Shown: one piece after another, positions 12,400 through 24,706 of the stretch
Layout: every line of letters starts with the position of its first letter
Position numbering within the stretch: the first letter of the stretch is position 1
NCBI GenBank assembly: GCA_025526995.1
Contig: JAHLKG010000028.1
Span: 186,001 to 250,000, forward strand
Reading direction: 5' to 3'
Length of the DNA: 64,000 nt
From: Powellomyces hirtus
Taxonomy: Eukaryota > Chytridiomycota > Chytridiomycetes > Spizellomycetales > Powellomycetaceae
Position numbers and translations under genes: made by a program
The notes under the pieces: generated by a model
What the model was told of the DNA's origin: nothing
What the model saw: only the letters and a program-made list of their open reading frames with translations
The model's database searches: none

Positions 12400-13037
12400 T
12401 GTGTGTGGGTGGGTGGTGGTTATGCACGGGAACACGGGGCGGCGTGTTTGGGGAAGAAATGAGATGTGACAAGTCCCAGAGACTACAGACCGACTGAGAC
12501 AGACGACGGAGCGGGTAAATGCAAAAGGCAAAATAAGGTGAACCACACTATCTCACTATTGCACTTCTTTCCAAATCCTTTGTGGAAGATGGGGATGATG
12601 CAACGACGACCGACAACGACGACGACGACGACGAACGAGAGAAGGAGGATCGGCGAACTGACTGGCTGGATGGCTAATTTTGAGTAATTGTGGTTGCATT
12701 TACACATTCCAGCCTAACTCACGTGCAAGGTGCTTACGCGAGAGGGCTTATCCCAAAAGAAGGCACCTAGATGTAGGACTTATGACAAACACGCGCGCGT
12801 CTAAAAAGTGTTCTTTTCACACTTGCTTCTCCTGCCTTCCTTTCCCATTCTCCCTTCCTGAGAGGTTTTTTTTTCCATCGGGATTTTCTATTTTTGTTTT
12901 TCTTGCATCGTCATCAATAGAGTGTTCTGAGATAACCAGTAAACATCACATCAAGTCCACCGACACATAGCTAGTCTTCTAACAACGCTCAACGGTCTCC
13001 TTCCCCATCCTTTCACCGACAAGCGTCCCTGGATACT
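12400..13037. promoter_or_regulatory. Divergent upstream region shared by NAB2-like and ECM29 genes
   Basis: 638 bases between two divergently transcribed genes, so it must carry both promoters. It holds a short (GAC)n-type microsatellite at about 12604-12635 and pyrimidine-rich tracts before the ECM29 start. No defined transcription-factor site is claimed. Confidence 0.6.
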
Positions 13038-16000
13038 ATGGCCGACAAAGAGCTGGGTATGATAACCCCTTCTTCTCATGTTCTAACTTCGCCGGTTAAA
13101 ACAACTGTCCGTGCTTAACCCTGCTTTCTTGAAATTGGTTCAGAACTACTGGAAAATGTCGAACTTCGCTTCGCCCTGGCCGACACCAACGACCGCTTCG
13201 AGAAAGCAGTTACCACATTTCTGACTCCGGTGCTCATCAAACTCGACTCACCGCACAAACCTGTCCAAACAAAAGTATGGTTCTGACCCATTTCTGATGC
13301 AGCTCGGAGCAACTGTTCCTGACATCTTGGCACCTTCATCAGGTCATGGGCATCTGCAGCCACGTCTCGAAGCGCCTCAAATCGAACCCCGATATCAAAG
13401 TCCCCATGTCTGCACTCCTCGACCTGTTTGCAAACCCAAAGTCGTCGACCCTCCTGCGGAACTTTTGTCTGATCTACCTTGACCTCGGATTCGCGCGTTC
13501 TTCGAAAGAAGTAACGATACATACCTCAGATGCGTGCTCGTATTGCACATTCTAATGTCTTTTCTTTTTAGGAACGCGTCAAGCTCCTCCCGGGCCTCTT
13601 CCGCGACATTGCCACCAGGTTGCCGGCTCAGCAGGGAACTATCTTCCAGATGGCGCTCCAGGTCTTTGCTACTTCTGGGGACTTTAAAAGCGACGGCGGA
13701 GATCCATTCGATTGGCAATCACACCCGGAAGACCTAAAGTTTCTGCTCACAAAGTTCCTCGACGTCATTCTGTACACGTTTGCGCCGGCCGGAAGACCGA
13801 TGACAGCGCTGTCTATGGGAAGGTACGCAATCATGCCCGCGCGTTGAGCGAGGCCCTCATAGAAATGTGCAAAAACCAACCCTCGCAGAAATCCCCCATC
13901 AGACAATCAGAAGCCACCACCCCAACCGCGCCATTCGTGCCCCCTGGCCTCTCCAAAAATGCCCTCACCTTCCTCGTAGGCACTCACAAGGCTCCCTGGA
14001 CCACCAACCCCAATGACCTCCGCGCCCTCAAACTTGGCATCATCAGATTCATCTCCCTCGCCGAATCCATCCCCGAACATCAAAACGTCCTCGAGAAATT
14101 CGTCATCTACCTCGCAGCCTCGGGCGACTCCAACTATGAAATCGTCTCTGCGGGCGAGGATGGGATGAAACGACACGCGAAACCGGATTTGGAAAGTGAG
14201 GATGTCATCAAGGCCCTGTATTCCGTGTATCAGGGAACGGGCGCCCAGCGGAATGAGGATGTGTTTAGGAGTCCAGCCACCCCCTCGCTGAAGAATAGGA
14301 TCTTGAGAGTGCTGTTGAAGAGCGCGATGGCAACGAACATGTTCCCGCAGATGATTCAAGTTGCGTTCGATGCTCTGAATGGTGTGTATGCCTATAACGG
14401 GCGGTGTTTTTGGTGTGTGGACCGGCCATTCATTCTGACAGCTCTTCTACGCTTGTATATAATCAGGTGAACACACCACGGCCAAGCTACGCGCTGCGGG
14501 AATGTCCTTTGTCCAATGGATAGCGCGCATGGTAAATTCTTTTCCCCGAGTCTTTCCAAACGCAGCCTCACCATTTCAGAATTTGCGACTCATTCAATCA
14601 TACTCGTTAGTCCAAAGAGGACAAAATCAAGCCCGTGGCACCCGTCCTCCTATCCGCCCTCTTACACTTCATCAACACGCCCCTCGACACACCCAACCCC
14701 GACGCCGAAACCCTCCGCGGATTTGCCTACGAAGCAGTCGGCCTCCTGTGCAAGCGCGTACCCGACTTGTTCGACACACCCCTCCTCTACCAGTTCTTTT
14801 CCTCCATCTCGTCCGAAAACGCTAACGTTCGTGTGTCGGTCCTCGATGCCCTCAGCAACATGGTCAATGCGTACAAAAGTGTCGCGGATAACGAAGAAAA
14901 ACGAAAGGAAATGGAAAAAATCTTGCTGGACAATATCGAAAAGCCAAACCACCATTCCCGTTTTATTGCCCAAAAGTACACGAACACTATTTTCGCCCCC
15001 AGCTATCCCTTGGCGCGGTACATCAACATCATGCTGGCCGCAGATCTCAAACCCGAAGTTCGGGAAGAGTCCCGCCGCGGCCTCGAGTTCCCAGTTGCGA
15101 TATCAGCAAAGACACCCACACCCTTACCTGTCTTTGCCGATATGACCCACCTACTCGCCACCAAACAACGCGAAAACAACACCGCCCGCGTGGCTCCTGG
15201 CGTCCGACGCGTGGGCGCGTTTTCCGCCGATGCGTACACTGATGCGATTAGATACCTTCGCCATCTGTTGATCCTCAGCGCCGATCCTGATGCCACCATG
15301 GGCCGCAAAGGGTTGGATGAGCTGGAAAAGATTTCGGAAACCACGACCCGAGCTAAAGTCAGAGAGTACCTCCAAAATGTTGACGGGGCGACCGAGTATA
15401 GAGAGTTTTTAGAAACGGCTCTTAAAAGCGATGCGGCGGACGCGGTACTGCAGAGTGCTGCGGCGTTCTGTCTTCTTGAGCTGGTCTCCCTCGGGCCTAA
15501 AGATCTTGCCAGAGTGTACAGTGAAAAAATTGACTGGGTCGCCAGCTTTGTCAGCTCAGTCAGAGGCGAAACCAGGAAGAGCATGGCGCACATTCTCGGC
15601 ATTGTCGCGACAGCTCACCTGGAGGAACCGGCTCGTGCGCAGCGCCTTGTGGAGTTGGTAACAACGCTGCAGAGTACAGTACAAGATAAACAGCTGCAAC
15701 TTGAGAACCGACATGGTGCGACACTCGCAATTGGATTCATTGTCGGCCGGTTGAGGTACAGGTATCCCCAAGAACAGGCCTTTGTCCCCGCGGAGCTGCT
15801 AGCGACCTCTCTCAACGCGATTGTCGCCGAATTGGACGCCATGTCGGCACTCGAGGTATTGGGTGCGTGCGATGCGATTGCGGAGGCTGGTCGGTATTCA
15901 GCCCTGCCACTGCCGAGCGACGATGCCCGCAAAGCCGTTGTTGACAAACTCGTTTCGATGGCCAAGAACGCCAAAGATTCCAAAGTCCAAGAAGAAGCCA

Positions 16001-19000
16001 TTACTGCTCTTGGACAGCTTGCCCATGGCGATTCCGCCACCTCGACGCAAACCATACTGGACTTTTTGTATTCCCTCGCAACCGCGCATTCGAAGCACGT
16101 CGAAGTGCATTTCACCATCGGAGAAGCGATCACGGCCGCAGCGTGCGGGTTCAAAGCCACCCATATGGAAGAACACCTTGACATCGCAGACGTCACCCCC
16201 GCCGTCAACGTCAGTGATCAAATCCCCATCCAAGTTCTAACGACACTGCTGGAAAAAGTCAGGCCGGGCGCGAGTCCACCCGCGGTCAGAAAATCAGTCG
16301 CGGTCTGGCTCCTCTGCATCGTCAAACTAGCGGGCGCCAACCACCCAGTCATCAGAACCAATGTCATGCAACTCCAGAACGCGTTTGCCAACCTCCTAAA
16401 CGATCAGGACGAGTTTACCCAGGAAGCAGCCAGCAGAGGAATGGGACTGGTCTTTGAGTTGGGGGATAGCGGAGTCAGAGATCAGTTGGTCACCTCCCTC
16501 GTCTCCACTCTGACGGAAGGAAAACGGATTGCGCCCCAGAGCGTCACCCCCGAAACTCAGCTGTTTAGAGAAAACGCACTCGGCAGCACCCCGGGAAGTG
16601 ACGGCGCCCACCTCACCGGTACCTACCAGAGCATTCTCTCATTAGCAAGCGAGATGAACCAGCCGGATCTCGTCTACCGCTTCATGTCCCTCGCGGCCCA
16701 TAACGCCATCTGGAACTCGCGCCGCGGCGCCTCCCTCGGGTTCTCCACCATTGCCACCCAAGCCAGCGCTCAGCTTCAGCCCCACCTCCCGCTCATTGTC
16801 CCCAAACTGTACCGATTCCAATTCGACCCGCACCCGAAAACAGCCGAAAGCATGAAAAATATCTGGCAGACCCTTGTCCCTGAACCCGCCAAAACCCTCG
16901 ACCAGTACTTTGCCGCCATCGTTAAAGATCTCCTGGCTGGCATGGCGGATCGGCAGTGGCGTATCAGAGAAGCTAGTTGTCTGGCCCTTGCGGACCTCAC
17001 GCATGGTAAACAGATGGAACAGCTGAAAGAATACCTTGAGCAGATGTGGGTCATGACTTTCAGAGCGCTTGACGATATCAAGGAGTCGGTCAGGGTCGCG
17101 GCGTTCAAGACCGCGAAAACCCTCACCACAAAAACGACCCGCTACACGGATCCATCGGTCAATACGGATATCAAAGAGGCCGCCAAAATCGTCGCCATCG
17201 TCGTGCCTTTCTTCCTCACCAAAGGACTGGGAAGCCAGGCCGAGGATGTCAGAACCTTCTCTCTAGCGACCATCCTGAAAATCTCCAAAAAGGCCGGCGT
17301 ACTCCTCAAACCGCACCTTACGGATCTCGTCGGAACACTGTTAGAATGTCTCTCCACCATGGAACCGCAAGTCCTCAACTACCTCACCTTCCACACCGAC
17401 AAATACAACATCTCACAAGAACAGCTCGAAAACACCCGCCTCTCCGCAGTCAAACAGTCCCCGATCATGGACGCCCTCGAGACCTGTATCGACCAAGCAG
17501 TCGATGCCGAAACCCTCAACCTCCTGGTACCCCGACTCACTAACTTGATCAGGAAGGGTGTAGGACTCCCCACGAAAGCTGGTGCGGCCCGTATCGTCTA
17601 CTCACTCGTTCAGCGCGCCCCCAATGAACTTGCCGGACAACACGCTGACGCGATCGTTAAAGCCCTCACGGCCAGCATCTTTGACCGCAGTGTCGTGGTT
17701 CGAAAAGCCAATGCCACCGCCATTGGCCAGATTGCGAAACTGGCCTCGGACACCTCCATCATGAAACTCATCGACCTCCTCCAGAATTCCTACCTCGGCG
17801 ACCCGACCTCTACCACCCACGACGAAGACGCACGATCGGTCGCGGGCATTACTACCCTCGAATTTGCTAAACGCGCACCTGAACGCGTCACCGCTTTCCA
17901 CTCCCGCCTTATCCCGCTCGCATTTATCGGCGCCCGCGACGACGATAGCCCCAACATCAAACAGACTTGGAAGGACGCATGGGAGGAACTCACCGGTGGA
18001 TCTAACGCCCCGCTTAGAATGTACATGGATGAAACGGTCGCTCTCATCACCCATCTCATGAATACGAGCCCCTCGTGGACAGTCAAGAAACAGGTCGTCA
18101 GAGCTGTAGCGGATGTCAGTGCGGTCCTGCCCCAACCACAACTCGAAACCCTCCTCCCCGCCCTCATCCCTTTACTTGTCACGGCGCTCGCCGGCCGAAC
18201 ATGGGACGGCAAAGAAGTCGTGGTACAAAGCCTCGCGGAACTCGTCAGCAACGCCCCCCGCACCTACTGGGCCAACGCAACACCCCTCCGTGACGCGGTC
18301 GTCAAAACCGTCCTTACTGAATCGCGCAAAAATAATAAACCGTACAAACGCCACGCCATTGACGCCCTCGGTAAAACACTCCACGCACTCAATGACCACG
18401 TCACTCTCTACACGGACATTTACGATGATCTCGCTGCTATTGCGGCGTCTGACCCCATGGATAAGGATACCCTCAATAGCGATGACGATGAGGATGATGT
18501 GAGGTTGAAACCACTCCAGTTGGTGCTCAGAGCAGCGGCGTTCAAAGCTCTGGGACTCGCGTTCCCAACTCGACGATTTGCAAACGAGGAAAAACAACAT
18601 GCGGCAACGACTTTGCAGTTGTTGGCGCGACAGTGTGAGGGGAATGTGTGGAATGTGACTCTCGCGGTCTTGGAAGCGATGGAATTGGTCGTTAAAGACT
18701 TGACTACTACCACCACGACAACAAATGGTGCACCTGTGGGCAATAATGTCACGAAAGATGACCCTATGGATATAGATGGAGGATTTACTCCCCAACCACC
18801 TTACTTTGAACCCGACACAGTCGACCCTCAAACCATCGTTCTGGTCGCATACGCCCTGTGCGCCGCCCTCGAGGACATGAAGTACACGAAAATTAGAGAA
18901 ACGGCCGCTCGTATCCTGTTGCGACTTGTTCAAGCGGCGACGACTGTTGCGCCAACATCAACAACAGCAACAACAACGATGCCTTTGATACCGCAAGCGG

Positions 19001-19107
19001 AACAACAACCTTTGGCCACGAAATTGGAGGCGTTGGCGAGTAAGGAACCGATACCGGGCATTGCGGATGTGATAAGGGATGCACGGAAGGTGGTGATGAA
19101 GGCGTGA
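13038..19107 (+). CDS. ECM29: Proteasome adaptor and scaffold protein Ecm29
   Basis: Seven exons (13038-13056, 13144-13274, 13343-13510, 13572-13822, 13903-14381, 14467-14531, 14611-19107), 1869 residues, close to the usual family length of about 1850. The N-terminus (LELLENVELRFALADT, VLIKLDSPHKPVQ, ICSHVSKRLKSNPDI) is the characteristic Ecm29 opening. The rest is one long array of HEAT-type helical repeats (for example VRVAAFKTAKTL, VVRKANATAIGQIAKLA). Known role: binds the 26S proteasome core and regulatory particle, guards assembly quality and links proteasomes to membranes and motors. The first six exons are small and the last is 4.5 kb, typical of genes with 5'-biased introns. The start is the ATG at 13038, 19 nt before the first donor. 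Confidence 0.93.
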
Positions 19108-20217
19108 TTTTTTCTGGCTTGTTTAGTATCTAGAAAACCATTTTGATTTCATTTCATGATGATGGGATGCCATTTTTGTATGATGCCTGGTTTGAGCAGC
19201 AAAGGTACAATTCTCTGATGTGGGCTCTCCAATTCGCTTCTACCCATATGCTTGTGAATGCGAGTCTCAAACTTTTATATTCATATTTCTACTTCGTCCA
19301 CTACGACGGATCCCCTCCTTCAACGAACTTTGTCAAAGTCGCACGCTTAAAAGAGCTAATAGAATTACAAAAACAATCCTTCCTAATGACGCATGTATGT
19401 GTATCATCTCAAATGTCCCGCAATAATATTCCCCTCCTGCATAAGCCATGCCTACGGAGAAAGTTTGAGGCTTTCTCCTTATGTTGTACAGTTAAGTTCT
19501 TTTACAACCCTCATCTCACAAGAAACGCAAGCCAAACCTTGGCCGTTTTTGCCAAGCGCATCCTCCCTATGATAACACAATCCCAACTAATCTTTTGGTC
19601 TGTCGTCCGCCACCCCCTCCTATTTTTCTCCTCCCTGTTCGTCCTCAATACAGACAACAAAGCAGATGTAACGAATATTCTCTATCCCAAGAAAGGGCAC
19701 CCGACCATTTTTTTCCGAGCACGTCTCTCATCAGACTTGTATCTGTATCTTGCAGTCGACCTCAAATCTCGTGTTTTCGCATAGACGCGCTTACGTACAA
19801 ATCGCGCCCCATAACTCCGCCCGCTAGACTTCCTGCTAGCCAGGCTATGCACAAAAAATAAACCTCACTTTCGTGCCCTAAACCGGATTCCGATTCAATC
19901 CGAATCCCAAGCAGCGACATTTTCTTGACATTTCTAGATCGCGTACAGTCACACAAACACAAACGAGAATAAAACTTGCGGATCGGCAATTTCATTCTAG
20001 GGGAAGCTCGACATACTGCTTTCTTAGCACGAGCCTTGTGAGAAATAACCCGCGGGCGGGTTTTCCTTCGCCGACACACCTCCTTGCCCGTCTCACAAAT
20101 CTCGATCTAGCGGGGGAGAACTCCTTTCCGCTTTCTTCTCTTTGCTACCAGAGTAGGAACCGCCCGCCCACCACCACTACACCTCAATCCCCTCCCTCTT
20201 CACCTACGACACCGTGC
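19108..20217. other. Intergenic region, no gene recognised
   Basis: About 1.1 kb between two plus-strand genes. An open frame at 19143-19784 has no recognisable domain, odd composition and no splice support. The segment just before 20218 is probably the 5' UTR and promoter of the phosphodiesterase gene. Confidence 0.5.
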
Positions 20218-23200
20218 ATGCCTCTCACCGCCGACGCAAAGCGTTCAGTCCATATCGCGTCCAATCCAGTGATGGCGACCTTCCCACGGGCCGCCCACCG
20301 CGTCTCGACAACCCCGCGCAGCAGCGGCAACCTCCCAGCAACCCAATCACCCGGATCCTTGTCAGATACTGCCCAGCAACCACCACCGCTGCCGAGTGCG
20401 ACCCACGTGAAACCGACAACGTCGGTACCGATATCTCGAGGACATTTGAATCATAGTTTGGGCGGGCCGGGACAGTATTCGCATAGTGGGTCTGTGACTT
20501 CGAAGTCCTCGTCGGTGGGGGGATTGGGAGCTGGTAAGTAAATTCAACATCCTTACGCGGGGTTCTCATATATCAGAGTGGATGAGAGAGAAGGTGGAGG
20601 AGGCGGGGGCTAGTGGAGCTAAGTCGACTAGCCGCGCCAGCCGAGAAGTTGCGGAAGGATGATGGCCCATTGGAAGAAGCACCAGCACTAACCATCCTGG
20701 TCGTTTGTCAATGTAGAACGAACTGTCCGCCCAATTCTCTCTCAATCAGCAGCCTTCGCTCAACACCACCCCGGAAACCCCGGGGACATATTACACCAAA
20801 GCAGCATACTCAGCAGCACCAGCAACGTCGGCAGCAACGTCGGCAGCAACGGGGGCGGAAATGCTCGGTTCGCCAACAAAGCCGACAACAGTCTCTTGAT
20901 TCTGTCCAGCTCTGTGGGGGGTGACGGGCTCACGCAGAACCGAGGGGCTGGCAAAGCGCGCTTTCTCGCACAACGCGCCCAACTGCATCCGATCCTACTC
21001 TCCTTCTCCCATGCAGAAACGGAAGCGGACTACAAGATCTTCTTCATTGAAAAGCATCTGTTTGTGTGGCGAAGGACAGTGTACTTGCTGTTCTTTGCGG
21101 CGACCGCGTTGTATGCTTATGTGATGATTAGAAGTCCGGCGGATGGAAGGGAGTGGGGGAGATTATACACGGATGAAAAGAAAGCGGGGGTTACGGAGGA
21201 CAATATCAGCCAATATTGTCCACCCGGGTGGTTCTGGTAGGAGATTGATGAATGAGCAAGCTTGAGTTTCATGTTGGGCTTGCTTTAGGGGCTTCTGCTA
21301 ATCCCCAGTTTTTTTCCTCGATTGCCCCACGCCACAGCATGAAATGCAATCCAGACTACATCTGCAACTCCTATTCCGTAGCCGCCGATCTCGCATTCTG
21401 GCTCGCCACAATTCTCGCGCCTTGCCTCGCTCTTATCTGCGTCAGTTATAAGGTCAAAGGGCAATTCCTCGCCTCCCACATCCATCTGCTATCTGCATTG
21501 TTCATCCTGGCATTCGCAGCCGGAGGCGTCATCTTACGTTACCTCATCGTCGAGCCGATGACCCCCGTCTTCCAACCTGCCCTGATCTGCATCATGCTGA
21601 TTTTTGTCTCGTACATGTTCATGCGGCTCCGCTTCATTTACGCCGTCGTCAGTATCACCATTATAGTGGTTTGGTTCATTGCCGGATACGCACCCCATGT
21701 TACCAATCACCCGGAATTGACGCCCAGCACGGCCAAAACCTACATCATCTCGGTTCTCGCCCTCGTAGTGTCTGGCGGTGTGATGAGTTTCAACACTTAC
21801 GAAAACGAAGTGTTTAACCGATCCCAGTTTTTAGCGGCATATACCCTGCATAAAACGAACGCTAAACTGCTGAATCAGCTCAAAGTGCTGCAAAAGGCCT
21901 ATGGCCGCAAAGTCGCGGATCTGGACTCGCCGTTGGAGAAATCAGTCATGCTGATTAGGAGTTTGATGGCGGATCCGTCTAACAGCCCGTCACATCTCGT
22001 CACGATGGGTCAGATCATGACGCTACTCGCGTCTAGCAATTTGATGACCCCGGATCTGGAAAACCAGGTTGGCGATTTGGTGGATACTGAACAAGAGGTA
22101 TGTTTGAGTGGGCAACTCCTCTAGGACGATAGCTGGGGATTGTTGTTCTCGATTGGAAGAGCTCGCGTACGCTCCCTTTTTCCCTTAGTCATTTCACACG
22201 CAACCCCCTTTGCTTCGAAACAGAAATGGTTGTTTGCGGAAATTGCACCCAGGCGCAAAGGATCAAGTCGTCCACGCCACGGCTCCCGTCGACGCTCCAT
22301 AACGGGCGACGTGTCCACAAAGATCGACGTCCCAATCGCCGAGGGCGTGTCACACGCTAGCATCATGGCCTCGGCCCCACTGGGCAACGGCGAATTCAGT
22401 CCAACCAACGGGGGGAATGCCTCCGATATCAGCGTCGACAAAGTCAGAGCCAGCGGTAGTCTCCTAGGCGACCTTCCCCACCGCGCTGCTGGATCCGCTC
22501 CCGACATCTCATCGCGGAGCGACATGTACGCCTCGAGTCCAAGCGTCAGATCCGCGCAGGGAGTCACCAAGTTTTCGTCGTTGCCTGTTCTTAACAACAC
22601 GTCCAACGCGTACATCAACGATCCCATCTTCGCACCCGGGCCGGAAGTCACGAGCCTGCTGGCCCATGTGCAGGAATATAACTTTCCGCTGTTTGATTTC
22701 CGTGATGCGTGTGATGGCAGACCGCTTGGTGCGCTGAGTGCGTACCTATTCAGACGCGCTGACTTGTTCAATGCGTTCAAAATACCACCCGATATCTTCA
22801 GAACCTTCATCATCAACATCGAAAATGGATACCGGCCTGATCTTCCCTGTGAGTATCCGCACGATTGATTTAAACTGGATTCTGACCCGCAGTCGTACTC
22901 AATTATTTCCGCGCCTTTGGCTTACAGACCACAACTCAACGCACGCCAGTGATGTCCTTCACTGTGTCAACTACTTTGTGCATTCCAATGAACATCTGTC
23001 TCGCGCAGCAGGAGACGTCGACGTGCTGTCAATGTACCTTTCAGCAATTATTCACGGTACGGCTTCATATAAATTCATACGACGGTAGTCTCCACGCCGT
23101 CTACGAAAACTCACCACATGCTCCCCTTGTTTTATATGTTGCAGATTTTGACCATCCAGGCCTCAACAACAATTTCCTCGTGAGGATCTCTGACAGTCGC

Positions 23201-24210
23201 GCAATCATGTACAATGACCGATCCGTACTCGAAAACTACCATTTGTCTTCTGCCTGGAAGCTGCTGACACAACCAGAAAACAACTTTTTGTGCAACATGT
23301 CAGCCGGCGACTTCAAGGGTGTCAGAGAGCAAGTTATTGACATGGTCCTCGCGACAGGTATGCAAAACATAAAATAAGAACTCGTGCCATGTGTTACAAA
23401 TAAATTAAGCTCTGATTTCATCCAGATCTCTCGCAACACTTCTCCGTCCTGACCCAGTTCAAATCCCGCGTCTCCTCAGCTTCATTCTCACCAGAAGAAG
23501 GCAAAGAAGACCGGTGGTTGCTCTGGAAGATCCTTATCAAGCTTGCCGATGTCTCTAATCCTTCAAAGGACTGGCGAGTCTATGGAACCTGGGTGCGCCT
23601 GATTCTGGAGGAGTTCTACATGCAAGGCGATGTCGAACGGGAACGTGGGATGGAAATCAGCAGTTTTATGGATCGCAACAGCCCCAGTATTCCGGGAAGT
23701 CAGAACGGTTTCATCGAGTTCATTGTTGCCCCGCTGTTCATGGCATACGACTCGTGGATGCCCATTCCCTCAATCATGGAGGATTTGGCACTCAATCGGG
23801 AGTTCTGGTATGTGATATTTTGCGGATACCTTCGTCTTTCCGTGCGTTAGTGTTTGCTAATGTTTGGTGGTAATAGGCTCAAGCGGAAAGAAATGGGTCT
23901 CACCACTGTATTCCCAACCCACGGCCCGCGCGGCGACCCAAACGCCGAGCACAACTTTGACATCAATAGCCGACATGGGCCCATGATGAGCTCCAGATCC
24001 GTTGCGGCATCATCCATTTCGCCACACCAGCAATACGTAACGTCACACGCCAGCAGTGCTGCCAGCCCACTGGGCATCGCTAATAGTAGCGTCGTGGTGA
24101 CTCCGTCGCCCTTAGCCTTCCAAACACAGCTGGGATCTTCCATAACTCACTCCACTTCACAACAACGGCTGAAGTCCGGGTCCACTACGAATGTGCAGGG
24201 AGGAACATAA
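20218..24210 (+). CDS. Multi-pass membrane class I 3',5'-cyclic nucleotide phosphodiesterase
   Basis: Eight exons (20218-20533, 20717-21236, 21338-22097, 22224-22848, 22928-23056, 23145-23357, 23426-23807, 23877-24210), 1092 residues in an intact frame. Residues 1-220 are Ser/Thr/Pro/Asn-rich. About six hydrophobic segments follow (about 226-243, 293-317, 325-350, 356-375, 378-400, 410-432), then a possible helical linker (LLNQLKVLQKAYGRKV). The catalytic domain (about 690-1000) has YHNSTHASDV (His742, His746), IIHDFDHPGLNNNF (His783, Asp784), LIKLADVSNP and an EFYMQGDVERERGMEIS helix, so all metal-binding residues are in place. Expected reaction: hydrolysis of cAMP and/or cGMP at the cytosolic face; specificity cannot be read off. 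The C-terminal 110 residues are low complexity. Intron 1 (183 nt) is long for this genome and might hide a short exon. Confidence 0.93.
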
Positions 24211-24706
24211 CAAAGAAAGAAACCTCCCGCCGGATTCCCTCGACACACTATCTATCTACCCTCACTATTCCCTTACAGTCTCATCAGCGGCTTGAGGCTG
24301 CCGTATATCTGCTTCCCACATTCACTCTAATTCTTATATGCATCTTTTTGTTTGCGATAGTAGTCATTTTAGAGATATCTCAATAACTACTAGTGACAAA
24401 AATCAAGCGTCCATGATCCAATTGTTTAGATGTGCACATGACTTTGATGATAACGACGGATGTATATGGTGACTCAATGCATTTTGTATGTTGGAAGTGA
24501 TTCGTGGTCCATGCTGCTACTTCATATGAGTCCTGTATATGATTCGTAGCAAGCTATCTTGCGACGGCCGCAAATAAGGAAAGCAATGCGGAAATTGGAC
24601 GACGCAAAAAAATACACAAGGGCTCTGTCATGATCATGGTCTAACCGAAGACGGTCCGGCTGAACCCTTCATTCAATCGCGAAAAGAAAGCAGTTTTCCC
24701 AATTCC
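24211..24706. other. Tail-to-tail intergenic region
   Basis: About 500 AT-rich bases between convergent stop codons (phosphodiesterase and transporter). It should carry both 3' UTRs. No gene is seen. Confidence 0.55.

Noticed and set aside
18172..18933. Minus-strand open frame of 253 codons inside ECM29
   Set aside because: A mirror of the HEAT-repeat coding sequence; the plus-strand frame is conserved over its full length.
19143..19784. Plus-strand open frame of 213 codons between ECM29 and the phosphodiesterase
   Set aside because: No domain, no splice sites and unlike the neighbouring genes in composition; probably chance in AT-rich intergenic DNA.
20534..20716. Possible extra exon inside intron 1 of the phosphodiesterase gene
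   Set aside because: A protein-like stretch (EWMREKVEEAGASGAKS) exists, but no good donor returns to the right frame; the single 183-nt intron is simpler.
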